Positions 36,362-44,726 of a DNA stretch of 64,000 bases are shown here, in pieces. The stretch covers positions 149,112 to 213,111 of the forward strand of contig NZ_RCWC01000004.1 in assembly GCF_018448935.1 (NCBI RefSeq), read 5' to 3'. A model generated the notes under the pieces. The model made no database searches and was not told the origin of the DNA. It worked only from the letters and a program-made list of their open reading frames with translations. The stretch is from Photorhabdus noenieputensis (GTDB taxonomy: Bacteria > Pseudomonadota > Gammaproteobacteria > Enterobacterales > Enterobacteriaceae). Both the position numbers and the translations under genes were made by a program. Within the stretch, counting starts at the first letter, position 1, and every line of letters starts with the position of its first letter.

Positions 36362-37432
36362 ATGAAAGCCACATCCCATAAAAAAATGGATGCATTAGCG
36401 ATTGCTAATCATTCTATTAATGAAATAAATGCTGATCAGCAGCGGAAACACCAACTGAAAAATGAAGAGATAACTGTCAGCTCGTATATGAGCCAATGTT
36501 TCATATCTGTATCTGTTGCTGATTCTGTGTTATTGGTAAAGAGTAATTTGATTGATCAGCTTGAAGGTGAACAGATCCCAACTTATTTATATGTCATTGA
36601 TGATGAAGGCTATCTTAATGGCATATTACCGGTGAAGGTGTTATTAACTGTAGCCGATGATTTATTTGTGTCAGATATTATGAGGCAAAGCTATTTTTCC
36701 GTGTCACCGGAGCAGTCGCGTCATGATGTTTATAGTTTGATAAATCACAGTGGTATGGATAGTGTTCCGGTCGTTCATTTTGGCAAATTAGTTGGGGTGC
36801 TACGACCGCAAGATATTGCTGAGCTGATCGAAGATGAAAATACGTTGGATGCTCATTTGCAGGGAGCAACTTTACCTCTGGAGCAGCCTTATCTGAGTAC
36901 CAGCCCAATAACATTATGGCGTAAGCGTGTCGGGTGGTTATTATTGCTATTTGTTGCAGAGGCTTATACCGGTGCTGTGCTTAAAGCATTTGAAGATCAA
37001 CTGGAAGCGGTAATTTCTTTAGCGTTTTTTATCCCGTTACTAATAGGAACGGGGGGCAACAGTGGAACACAAATTACCTCAACCTTGGTCAGAGCAATGG
37101 CATTGGGGGAAGTGAGTTTGCGTAATTTAGGGGCAGTATTACGCAAAGAGATTTCCGCTTCATTTTTAGTTGCAGTAACGATAGGTTTTGCTGCGCTGAT
37201 CCGTGCCTGGATATTAGGTGTCGGTATTGAAGTGACGATTGCTGTTAGTTTAGCTATCATTGCCATCACCCTCTGGAGCGCCATTGTTTCTTCCATTATT
37301 CCGATGGTATTGAAAAGGCTTTCTATTGATCCGGCTGTTGTATCAGCGCCTTTTATTGCCACGTTTATTGATGGTACCGGCCTGATTATCTATTTCGAAA
37401 TAGCTAAACTAGTGATGACAGAACTCGTTTAA
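36362..37432 (+). CDS. mgtE: MgtE-family magnesium transporter, short form
   Basis: 356 residues from the ATG at 36362. Two CBS domains (roughly residues 40-95 and 100-160: PTYLYVIDDEGYLNGILPVK, MDSVPVVHFGKLVGVLRPQD) are followed by five membrane helices starting near 190. The pore segment is IPLLIGTGGNSGTQITSTLV, and the last helix carries PFIATFIDGTGLIIYF. The large N-terminal superhelical domain of typical 450-residue MgtE is missing. It is preceded by an M-box riboswitch, so magnesium shortage should raise expression. Confidence 0.92.
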   Translation: MKATSHKKMDALAIANHSINEINADQQRKHQLKNEEITVSSYMSQCFISVSVADSVLLVKSNLIDQLEGEQIPTYLYVIDDEGYLNGILPVKVLLTVADDLFVSDIMRQSYFSVSPEQSRHDVYSLINHSGMDSVPVVHFGKLVGVLRPQDIAELIEDENTLDAHLQGATLPLEQPYLSTSPITLWRKRVGWLLLLFVAEAYTGAVLKAFEDQLEAVISLAFFIPLLIGTGGNSGTQITSTLVRAMALGEVSLRNLGAVLRKEISASFLVAVTIGFAALIRAWILGVGIEVTIAVSLAIIAITLWSAIVSSIIPMVLKRLSIDPAVVSAPFIATFIDGTGLIIYFEIAKLVMTELV

Positions 37433-37439
37433 AATTACC

Positions 37440-37472
37440 AATAAGATGCCCATGTTAATTGGGTATCTTATT
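37440..37472 (+). terminator. Possible terminator after mgtE
   Basis: AATAAGATGCCCA (37440-37452) pairs with TGGGTATCTTATT (37460-37472) with one G-T pair. The following T content is low, so it may be a weak terminator or an RNA-stabilising hairpin. Confidence 0.5.
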
Positions 37473-37947
37473 GATTAATAATGATTTATTTTGTATTTCT
37501 TATCTATGATGGTAATTAAGGTTTTTGGGTTTGCTATTAATGGTATGGGTTCAAAGAATGTTTTTTAATATCTTTTTATTAGGGATGGAAATAGGATTTT
37601 TATTTAAATTAACTTCATGTTTTATATATTTAATATTGAGTTTTATTATCGGAAAATATGAATAAAATGAACGGATTTAATATAGTGAAAATATGTATAC
37701 AAAATAATTAAAAAAAATAAATCATTTTATGTTCTAATGAATTTATTTATTGCATTTATAATTAATTGATATTATTTCGATAGTATTTTAAATGATTTGT
37801 TTTTAATTTAAAATTTATTTGTAGCGATAATAGAGGTTTTTTATATTGAATATGCCTGAGGTTTTAACAAAATAAAATTCTGCTTGTACCTCAGGCATGA
37901 TCAATAACACACGTCATAAGGCCAACTGCATCCGCAGAAGAAGCCCT
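37473..37947. other. AT-rich gene-free interval
   Basis: No gene. An 11-base inverted repeat (ATGCCTGAGGT at 37852-37862, ACCTCAGGCAT at 37888-37898) with a 25-base loop lies 50 bases past the stop of the leftward PAS-LuxR gene and may end its transcript. Confidence 0.6.
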
Positions 37948-38613
37948 TTAAGTTAATAAAAATTTCTCAGGTATATAGTGATAAAGATTATTGACTCGAC
38001 AATATTCTTCTAATTGAAGAGTGGAGTTAATATTTATTTTGTGATATATCCTATTTATATGGTTTTCAATTACACTGGAATCGAGATTCAATATTGTTTC
38101 AATTTGTTTTCTCGTGCATTTCTGTAAGAAAAGGAAAATAATATCCCATTCACGTTCAGTAAAAAGATCTGTCGGTGGTTGGAGCAAAATAGATGAGGGA
38201 AGTTTATTATAATATTGATACAGACTCGTTAATGAATAGTCTTTCGCTTTCCAACAATGATATATTATACCTATACAACTTCCATCATCATGATAAAAAG
38301 GCATCTTTTCACAAAAATAAGATGATAGAATTTGTTCTTTACCAAATACATGTGTTTCAAGTGAGCATATTCTTTGCCCTTGTTTCATTACTTTTTGATC
38401 ATGATGAATATATTCCTTTGCAAATTCAGCGCCATTCCAGGGGAGTTCATGATCATAAAGCCCACTGTAATCAAATGATGGTGAGAAGTTTTTGATAGAA
38501 CTTAACGCTTTATTACCATAAATAAAACATGAAGAACTATCTTTTATTCCCCAAGGTTCATTACTTATTTCCATTGTATTGATAATCTGAGATGATATCG
38601 TACAGTTCTTCAT
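37948..38613 (-). CDS. PAS4-LuxR solo transcription regulator (type B)
   Basis: 221-residue cytosolic regulator with an N-terminal PAS-like sensor domain (PWGIKDSSSCFIYGNKAL, then YFCEKMPFYHDDGSCIGIIY) and a C-terminal LuxR helix-turn-helix (LFTEREWDIIFLFLQKCTRK). Photorhabdus carries many such PAS4-LuxR proteins without a LuxI partner, thought to sense host or small-molecule signals. Its closest relative in this window is the 47159 gene. The recognition helix (SSVIENHINRIYHK) departs from the usual TV-x2-H pattern. AAGGAG precedes the ATG. Confidence 0.9.
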   Translation of the reverse strand: MKNCTISSQIINTMEISNEPWGIKDSSSCFIYGNKALSSIKNFSPSFDYSGLYDHELPWNGAEFAKEYIHHDQKVMKQGQRICSLETHVFGKEQILSSYFCEKMPFYHDDGSCIGIIYHCWKAKDYSLTSLYQYYNKLPSSILLQPPTDLFTEREWDIIFLFLQKCTRKQIETILNLDSSVIENHINRIYHKININSTLQLEEYCRVNNLYHYIPEKFLLT

Positions 38614-38831
38614 AAAAACTCCTTGATAATTTGAAGATTAAATAAACATTCTACTATGGGATTCTCTGGTGTTTTCTGGGATATAGCAATAAAATTGACT
38701 TTTTTCATAAGAATTTTCTAGTTTTATGTATTATGACGGACTAAATTGCTGTTTATCATATTTAAAATAACGGGTTATATAGTAATACCTGTCAATCTGT
38801 TAGTTCAAAAGTACATTTATTGGTTAATTTA

Positions 38832-39027
38832 TTATCTTACACGTTCAGATTCGTTCCAAGGAATTTCATGATTATAAGGCTTTCTGCAATCAAATAATTT
38901 CTCAATATTATAAGGAAATTATTTTTTGCTGAATTACCGTAAATAAAATATGGAGAACTATTTTTACGCCCTACGGTTCATGGCTTCTTTCCCATATGTT
39001 AATGAATTGTGGAGTGATATTTGACAT
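38832..39027 (-). pseudogene. Decayed PAS4-LuxR solo gene (N-terminal remnant)
   Basis: On the minus strand an ATG at 39027 opens SNITPQFINIWERSHEP, matching the start of the intact genes at 39416 and 55242. A TAG stop replaces the next tryptophan. After a frameshift the match resumes with SSPYFIYGNSAKNN, and after another with LFDCRKPYNHEIPWNESER, matching the PAS region of the 37948/47159 genes. The LuxR domain is gone. Confidence 0.82.
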
Positions 39028-39260
39028 AAGGTGCATTATTGAATATCTATCTATTTTGATGTAATTTTTTATTATAGAAGAATTAAGTATAATGTTTAAA
39101 TAGGATTGGTTACTTAATTATATCCTTAAATTTCCGGTTTTTTAGATAAACAAGCATATTCCATACGAGTTTTACTTACTTTATCTTTAAAAATTTTTTG
39201 ACACTTGGCAATGGATTATAAGCAATACCAAAAAGTGGTACACAAGTCACATTTTTACAC

Positions 39261-39282
39261 TTCATGAAACCGGTTACATGAA
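39261..39282. promoter_or_regulatory. LacI-type operator-like palindrome before a PAS-luxR gene
   Basis: TTCATGAAACCGGTTACATGAA, an almost perfect palindrome of the LacI/GalR operator type (TGAAACCGGTTACA core). It lies 133 bases before the PAS-LuxR gene at 39416. A closely similar site is at 41486 upstream of nhaC, and the similarity continues for about 90 bases around both. The LacI regulator encoded at 40432 lies between them and is the obvious candidate ligand. Confidence 0.65.
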
Positions 39283-39415
39283 CAGCAAACTCATCTCACA
39301 TTCCATTTGAAATAAATTCATTACTCTATACTTCCGACTATGAGGGAATACCCTTATAGAATGAATAGCTGTCCTTGCTAATTATTGAAATATTTTTCTA
39401 TATTGAAGGCCATAT

Positions 39416-40090
39416 ATGAGTAAAATCACCCCTCAGTTAACAAATATGTGGGATAAAAGTCATGAATCATGGTTTGTAAAAGATAAGAATCTTCGTTTTA
39501 TATATGCAAATAAAGTATTTATCAAATTAAGTCAGTTACCTGAAGATTTTGATGTCATGGGATATTCTGCTAAAGAATTACCTACACCGTTTAATTATCT
39601 TGCTCACCTTTTTGAAAAACATGACCGTAAAGTCTTACAGTCTATGCAACGAATATCATCTATTGGGGCTGATTTTCAAAGCAATGATCAACAAATTAAG
39701 CCCTATTTTTGTGAAAAATACCCACTAATGGATGAAAATAATCAATGTATTGGAATAATTTGTCGCATTAAAGAAATAAGTCATTTTTCGGTAGAAAATT
39801 ATATTAAAAATGCCCCTTCGATATCCGTTAGGTTAAGACCACCTAACGATATTCTGACAGAGAAAGAGTGGATGGTGATTTTTTTATTCTGCCGAAGTAT
39901 CAGCAATCAAGGTATTGCTAATGAAATGAACATTTCATGCTGTACCTTGGAAAGGTATTTTAAAAGTATCTATGAGAAATTATCAATTGAATCAATTATT
40001 GAATTGAAACTTTTTTGCGAAAAAAATGATTATGATCTTTATATTCCACCAAAATACCTTAAATCTATGAACTATTTCCTGCTATATTAG
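39416..40090 (+). CDS. PAS4-LuxR solo transcription regulator (type A)
   Basis: 224 residues. PAS-like domain with the type A start ITPQLTNMWDKSHESWFVKD and FIYANKVFIKLSQLPEDF; the middle carries YFCEKYPLMDENNQCIGIIC. The LuxR domain is DILTEKEWMVIFLFCRSISN followed by QGIANEMNISCCTLERYFKS. It is a close paralogue of the 55242 gene (most residues identical over the first 150). GAAGG precedes the ATG. An operator-like palindrome lies upstream. Confidence 0.9.
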   Translation: MSKITPQLTNMWDKSHESWFVKDKNLRFIYANKVFIKLSQLPEDFDVMGYSAKELPTPFNYLAHLFEKHDRKVLQSMQRISSIGADFQSNDQQIKPYFCEKYPLMDENNQCIGIICRIKEISHFSVENYIKNAPSISVRLRPPNDILTEKEWMVIFLFCRSISNQGIANEMNISCCTLERYFKSIYEKLSIESIIELKLFCEKNDYDLYIPPKYLKSMNYFLLY

Positions 40091-40431
40091 AGGCGATAGC
40101 TGTGCTCCAGCTCTTCTGTCACTTAATCAAGGGGGAATTTAAGTGACAGAGAGATATGATTTTCGGTGAATTAGTGACATGAATTACTTTCGTAGCTTAT
40201 TTTCTGGGCCAGATCTAAGGGTTTCATCGTTGGTATATTGAAAATCCTATCATGTTCATACTCCCAACTGCTCTTATTCTATTGTTAAACCGTTCACTCA
40301 ATATTATTAAGATAAGCTCAATTCACATTATTCACTTGAAATAAGGCATACAAATCCTTTCATGATAATCTGAATAAATTGAGATATAATTCTTCTTCAT
40401 ATTTATTTTGCATAACTGCTGAGGAGAAATT
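40091..40431. other. Promoter region of the LacI-type regulator
   Basis: 340 bases without a gene. A stretch TTCACTTGAAATAAGGC near 40331-40350 partly resembles the ATGTGAAATAAATT part of the nhaC upstream region. No second copy of the TGAAACC-type palindrome was found here, so self-repression is not evident. Confidence 0.5.
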
Positions 40432-41433
40432 ATGGCCACAATGAAAGACGTAGCCCATCGAGCTGGAGTATCCGTGGCCACTGTAAGCCGTGTTATTAAT
40501 AATACCGCTTACGTCGATCCGGGCACTCGTGAGCGTGTAGAGAAAGCCATGCGTGAGTTCAACTATCATCGTAATTCTGCCGCACTTGCATTAGCGAAAA
40601 GGTGTGGGAATATGTTGGGTTTACTCACCGGCAATTTGGCTGATCCTTTTTTTTCCCTTTTGGCTCGTGGGGTTGAAAAAGTTGCCCGACAGGAAGAAGT
40701 AAAACTGATGGTTTGCAGTGGCGGACATCAAGCTGAACTTGAGAAATCTGCCTTAGATTTTTTAATTAATCAGGGATGCGAAGCAATAGTAGCGCATATT
40801 AGTAGGATGAGTGATGTAGATGTATTACGTTATGCAGCTCATACCCCAGGATTGGTGATTATCAATCGATATTTCCCTGCTATCGCTAACCGGTGTATCT
40901 GGTTAGATAATGTCAGCGCTTCTCAGATTGCTACCAACTATCTTCTTCAAAACGGTCATCGAAAAATTGCTTGTGTAACGGCAGATCTACCGATCGATGA
41001 TAGAAGGCTTCGCTTGGAAGGGTATCAGACTGCAATGGCTAATGCGGGTATTACAGTACCTGGCAATTGGGTTATTAGTGTTCCATTCAACGAAAAAGGT
41101 GGAGAATTGGCAGCAGAAAAGCTTTCAGAAAGTGGCATCGACTTTACCGCGGCAGTAACATTTAATGATGTCATGGCTGCCGGTATGATGCGGTCCTTAC
41201 ATCAACGGAAAATTAAATTACCGGAACAACTGTCGATTGTTGGGTTTGATGATATTGTCCCGGCCCGATATCTCTATCCGCCCTTAACTACCGTACGCAA
41301 TCCAATAGAACGAATGGCTCAGCGGGCGGCTAATCTGGCATTGAAACTCAGTGCCAAAAAAGAAATAACTCCACAGATGAATATGTTCTCAGCCGAACTC
41401 GTTATCAGAGATTCCGTTTTTTTAATCGAATAA
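40432..41433 (+). CDS. LacI/GalR-family transcription regulator
   Basis: 333 residues. The N-terminal helix-turn-helix and hinge are complete (MKDVAHRAGVSVATVSRVIN, then NYHRNSAALALAKR). A periplasmic-binding-protein-like ligand domain follows (LLTGNLADPFFSLLARGVEK; LSIVGFDDIVPARYLYPPLT). It lies directly upstream of the nhaC-patB unit, an arrangement parallel to MalI with malXY in E. coli, where malY encodes a PatB-like enzyme. The effector is unknown. GAGGAG precedes the ATG. Confidence 0.93.
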   Translation: MATMKDVAHRAGVSVATVSRVINNTAYVDPGTRERVEKAMREFNYHRNSAALALAKRCGNMLGLLTGNLADPFFSLLARGVEKVARQEEVKLMVCSGGHQAELEKSALDFLINQGCEAIVAHISRMSDVDVLRYAAHTPGLVIINRYFPAIANRCIWLDNVSASQIATNYLLQNGHRKIACVTADLPIDDRRLRLEGYQTAMANAGITVPGNWVISVPFNEKGGELAAEKLSESGIDFTAAVTFNDVMAAGMMRSLHQRKIKLPEQLSIVGFDDIVPARYLYPPLTTVRNPIERMAQRAANLALKLSAKKEITPQMNMFSAELVIRDSVFLIE

Positions 41434-41485
41434 TAAAAAGCGTCGCACATAAGCGTAAAAACGATATACAGATCACATTTCACAT

Positions 41486-41507
41486 TTCATGAAACCAATT
41501 ACATGAA
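41486..41507. promoter_or_regulatory. LacI-type operator-like palindrome before nhaC
   Basis: TTCATGAAACCAATTACATGAA, 80 bases upstream of the first nhaC start. It differs from the 39261 site at only two central bases. A second short palindrome, TCACATCTCATGTGA (41521-41535), follows. Together they suggest control of the nhaC-patB operon by the adjacent LacI-type protein. Confidence 0.65.
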
Positions 41508-41586
41508 CAAGTAATATCTATCACATCTCATGTGAAATAAATTTATTATCCTGTTTCAACAACCCACCTGAAACTGGAGTTTTAAT

Positions 41587-43041
41587 ATGGATGATAAAAA
41601 AAAGCTTAATCTGGGACTCGCTATACTGCCAATTGCGGCAATGCTCTTACTGTTAATTATTGGGTATGGTCAACTGAATTTACGCATCGAATCCCTATTA
41701 CTGATATCAGCAGGAATAGCAGCTACTTTAGCGTATTGGCAAGGCTATCGCTGGAATGACATTATCGATGCTATTGTGGCAAAGCTGGCTAAAGCGATGC
41801 CGGTAATCATGATTCTGATTTGCGTCGGCGGGTTAATTGGGACCTGGATGTTCAGCGGAACCATACCGTATATGGTATATTGGGGGTTAAAGCTAATTAG
41901 CCCTCAATACATACTTATTACCGCTTTCTTTATCACGAGCGTTATCTCAGTCTGCACTGGCACATCATGGGGATCAGCCGGCACAGTGGGTGTTGCTCTG
42001 ATGGGAGTCGCCGCTGGCCTTGATGTGTCTTTGGCGGCAGTGGCGGGGGCGGTTGTTTCAGGCGCGTATTTCGGCGATAAAATTTCACCGTTATCTGACT
42101 CAACTAACTTCGCTGCTATCGTTGCCGATACTGATCTTTACAGTCATGTTCAACATTTGATGTATACCACTATTCCCGGCTTTGTTTTAGCCGCTATTGT
42201 TTATTTGATTGCTGGTCATACAAGCTTAACAGGTAACGTGGCAACACCGGAAAAAGTCACAGAAATCGTGCAATCTCTTGAAAGCCTGTATCACTTCAAT
42301 TTATTGCTGATTTTGCCACCGATACTGGTTTTGTGGGGAGCAATAACAAAACGTCCGGTGATACCCGTCATGCTTGCTGCCTGTGTATTAGCTATTGTGC
42401 TTGGCATAGGTCTACAGGGGCTTACCCTTAAACAGGGCCTTAATGCGTTGATAGATGGTTTCAATCTCTCGATGTTCTCTGAGCAGGGACATAACATTAC
42501 CGGAGTCGTTAGCGATGTCTCCCGTCTGCTCAATCGTGGTGGTATGTTCTCGATGATGAGTACCATCTTGCTTGTATTTTGTGCATTCGCCTTCGCCGGC
42601 GCTTTAGCACTTACTGGCGCCTTGACCATTATCATTAACCGGCTTCTACAAGTTGTTCACACAACCGGGCAACTTATTGCTGCAACTTTGGCAACAACTA
42701 TTCTGGTAACGGGCGCAACCTGCGACGGAAAGCTGGCTCTCCTCATTCCGGCGGAGCTGTTTAAAGGGGCTTATCGTCGCATGGGACTGGATAATAAAAA
42801 TCTGTCACGGACCATAGAAGATGGCTGTACCGTCATAGAACCGTTGCTCCCCTGGACTTCTGCCGGTATTTATATGGCGACTACATTGGGTGTCAGTACG
42901 CTTGAGCTACTGCCTTGGGCAATCCAGTGCTATGCTGCGGTCTTCTTGGCTCTCATCTATGGTTTTACTGGTTTCGGTATCGCAAAAATCACGCCGGAAA
43001 ACTCCCTGAATAAAAAGGAAATCCAAAGTGGAATTGCCTGA
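41587..43041 (+). CDS. NhaC-family sodium/proton antiporter-like transporter, copy 1
   Basis: 484-residue inner-membrane protein of the NhaC branch of the ion transporter superfamily, about eleven helices. Signature parts are TGTSWGSAGTVGVALMGVAA, YFGDKISPLSDSTNFAAIVA and IEDGCTVIEPLLPWTSAGIY. Some NhaC-family members carry amino acids or malate/lactate rather than plain Na+/H+, and the C-S lyase partner makes an amino acid substrate plausible. First copy of a tandem duplication; the second copy starts at 43272 with over 90% identical residues. GGAG precedes the ATG. Confidence 0.9.
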   Translation: MDDKKKLNLGLAILPIAAMLLLLIIGYGQLNLRIESLLLISAGIAATLAYWQGYRWNDIIDAIVAKLAKAMPVIMILICVGGLIGTWMFSGTIPYMVYWGLKLISPQYILITAFFITSVISVCTGTSWGSAGTVGVALMGVAAGLDVSLAAVAGAVVSGAYFGDKISPLSDSTNFAAIVADTDLYSHVQHLMYTTIPGFVLAAIVYLIAGHTSLTGNVATPEKVTEIVQSLESLYHFNLLLILPPILVLWGAITKRPVIPVMLAACVLAIVLGIGLQGLTLKQGLNALIDGFNLSMFSEQGHNITGVVSDVSRLLNRGGMFSMMSTILLVFCAFAFAGALALTGALTIIINRLLQVVHTTGQLIAATLATTILVTGATCDGKLALLIPAELFKGAYRRMGLDNKNLSRTIEDGCTVIEPLLPWTSAGIYMATTLGVSTLELLPWAIQCYAAVFLALIYGFTGFGIAKITPENSLNKKEIQSGIA

Positions 43042-43258
43042 TTTCAACCAGATAATCGATCGTTACAATACAAGCTCTGTTAAGTGGGATTTTTTAAATC
43101 GTCACTTGCACTTAAATAGGACTGACCTGCTGCTAATGTGGGTGTCTGATTTCGATTTTCAATACCCAAAAGAAGTCCTGCAATCACTACTACCAGTCAG
43201 TAATAGACTGGTTTTCAAGACGTCATAAATTGACCTTATACCGTGATTGGTTCTTAAA
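43028..43258 (+). pseudogene. Truncated PatB/MalY aminotransferase between the nhaC copies
   Basis: Starts with GTG overlapping the nhaC end, exactly like the intact copy at 44713, and reads LPDFNQIIDRYNTSSVKWDF and MWVSDFDFQYPKEVLQSL. About 70 bases corresponding to the GIFGYSERDD region are deleted, shifting the frame after residue 55. The match continues to about 43250, then joins the leader of the second nhaC. Without the PLP domain it cannot be active. Confidence 0.9.
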
Positions 43259-43271
43259 TTGGAGTTTTTAT

Positions 43272-44726
43272 ATGGATGATAAAAAAAAGCTTAATCTGGG
43301 ACTCGCTATACTACCAATTGCAGCAATGCTCTTATTGTTAGTTATTGGATATGGTCAACTGAATTTACGCATCGAATCCCTATTACTGATATCAGCAGGA
43401 ATAGCAGCTACTTTAGCGTATTGGCAAGGCTATCGCTGGAATGACATTATCGATGCTATTGTGGCAAAGCTGGCTAAAGCGATGCCGGTGATCATGATAC
43501 TGATTTGTGTAGGCGGGTTAATTGGGACCTGGATGTTCAGCGGAACTATACCTTACATGATGTACTGGGGGTTAAAACTGATTAGCCCTCAATACATACT
43601 TATTGCCGCTTTCTTTATCACGAGCGTTATCTCAGTCTGCACTGGCACATCATGGGGATCAGCCGGCACAGCGGGGGTTGCCCTGATGGGAGTCGCCGCT
43701 GGCCTTGATGTGTCTTTGGCCGCGGCAGCCGGAGCGGTTGTTTCAGGCGCGTATTTCGGCGATAAAATTTCACCGTTATCTGACTCAACTAATTTCGCCG
43801 CTATCGTTGCCGATACTGATCTTTACAGCCATGTTCAACATTTGATGTATACCACTATTCCCGGCTTTGTTTTAGCCGCTATTGTTTATTTTATTGCTGG
43901 TCATACAAGCTTAACAGGTAACGTGGCAACACCGGAAAAAGTCACAGAAATCATTCAATCTCTTGAAAGCCTGTATCACTTCAATTTATTGCTGATTTTG
44001 CCGCCAATATTGGTTTTGTGGGGAGCAATAACAAAACGTCCGGTGATACCCGTCATGCTTGCTGCCTGTGCATTAGCTATTGTACTTGGCATAGGTTTCC
44101 AAGGACTCACCCTTAAACAGGGCCTTAATGCGTTGATAGATGGTTTCAATCTCTCGATGTTCTCTGATCAGGGACACAACATCAGCGGAGTCGTTAGCGA
44201 TGTTTCCCGTCTGCTCAATCGGGGGGGGATGTCATCAATGATGAAGACTATCCTGCTTGCATTTTGTGCATTCGCGTTCGCCGGTGCTTTAGCACTTACT
44301 GGTGCTTTGACTATCATTATTGACCGGCTGCTACAAGTTGTTCACACAACCGGACAACTTATTGCTGCAACCTTGGTGACAACTATTCTGGTAACGGGCG
44401 CAACCTGCAACGGAAAATTGGCTCTCCTCATCCCGGCGGAGCTGTTTAAAGGGGCTTATCGTCGCATGGGACTGGATAATAAAAATCTGTCACGAACAAT
44501 AGAAGATGGCTGTACTGTCATAGAACCGTTGCTCCCCTGGACTGCTGCTGGCATTTACATGGCGACTACATTGGGTGTCAGTACGCTTGAACTGCTACCT
44601 TGGGCTATCCAGTGCTATTCTGCCATCTTCTTTGCTCTCATCTATGGATTTACTGGTTTCGGTATCGCAAAAATCACGCCGGAAAACTCCCTGAATAAAA
44701 AGGAAATCCAAAGTGAAATTGCCTGA
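43272..44726 (+). CDS. NhaC-family transporter, copy 2
   Basis: 484 residues from the ATG at 43272, which has the same GGAG-TTTTT leader and the same MDDKKKLNLGLAILPIAAML start as copy 1; an open frame from 43230 is just the fused patB remnant. Differences are conservative (for example T to A in the TAFFITS/AAFFITS segment and CDG to CNG near residue 380). No separate operator lies upstream, so it is probably cotranscribed from the copy 1 promoter. It overlaps the intact patB gene by 14 bases. Confidence 0.9.
   Translation: MDDKKKLNLGLAILPIAAMLLLLVIGYGQLNLRIESLLLISAGIAATLAYWQGYRWNDIIDAIVAKLAKAMPVIMILICVGGLIGTWMFSGTIPYMMYWGLKLISPQYILIAAFFITSVISVCTGTSWGSAGTAGVALMGVAAGLDVSLAAAAGAVVSGAYFGDKISPLSDSTNFAAIVADTDLYSHVQHLMYTTIPGFVLAAIVYFIAGHTSLTGNVATPEKVTEIIQSLESLYHFNLLLILPPILVLWGAITKRPVIPVMLAACALAIVLGIGFQGLTLKQGLNALIDGFNLSMFSDQGHNISGVVSDVSRLLNRGGMSSMMKTILLAFCAFAFAGALALTGALTIIIDRLLQVVHTTGQLIAATLVTTILVTGATCNGKLALLIPAELFKGAYRRMGLDNKNLSRTIEDGCTVIEPLLPWTAAGIYMATTLGVSTLELLPWAIQCYSAIFFALIYGFTGFGIAKITPENSLNKKEIQSEIA

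Larger units (their letters stand above)
38614..39415. other. Region between divergent PAS-luxR genes
   Basis: Besides the decayed luxR remnant (38832-39027) and the operator-like palindrome (39261-39282), no gene is supported. The last 90 bases share their sequence with the region just before ERIC element 4 and with the bases before the start of the gene at 55242. Confidence 0.65.

Noticed and set aside
41521..41535. Possible CRP site
   Set aside because: TCACAT-N3-ATGTGA has the half-sites in the reverse order and spacing from the CRP consensus TGTGA-N6-TCACA.
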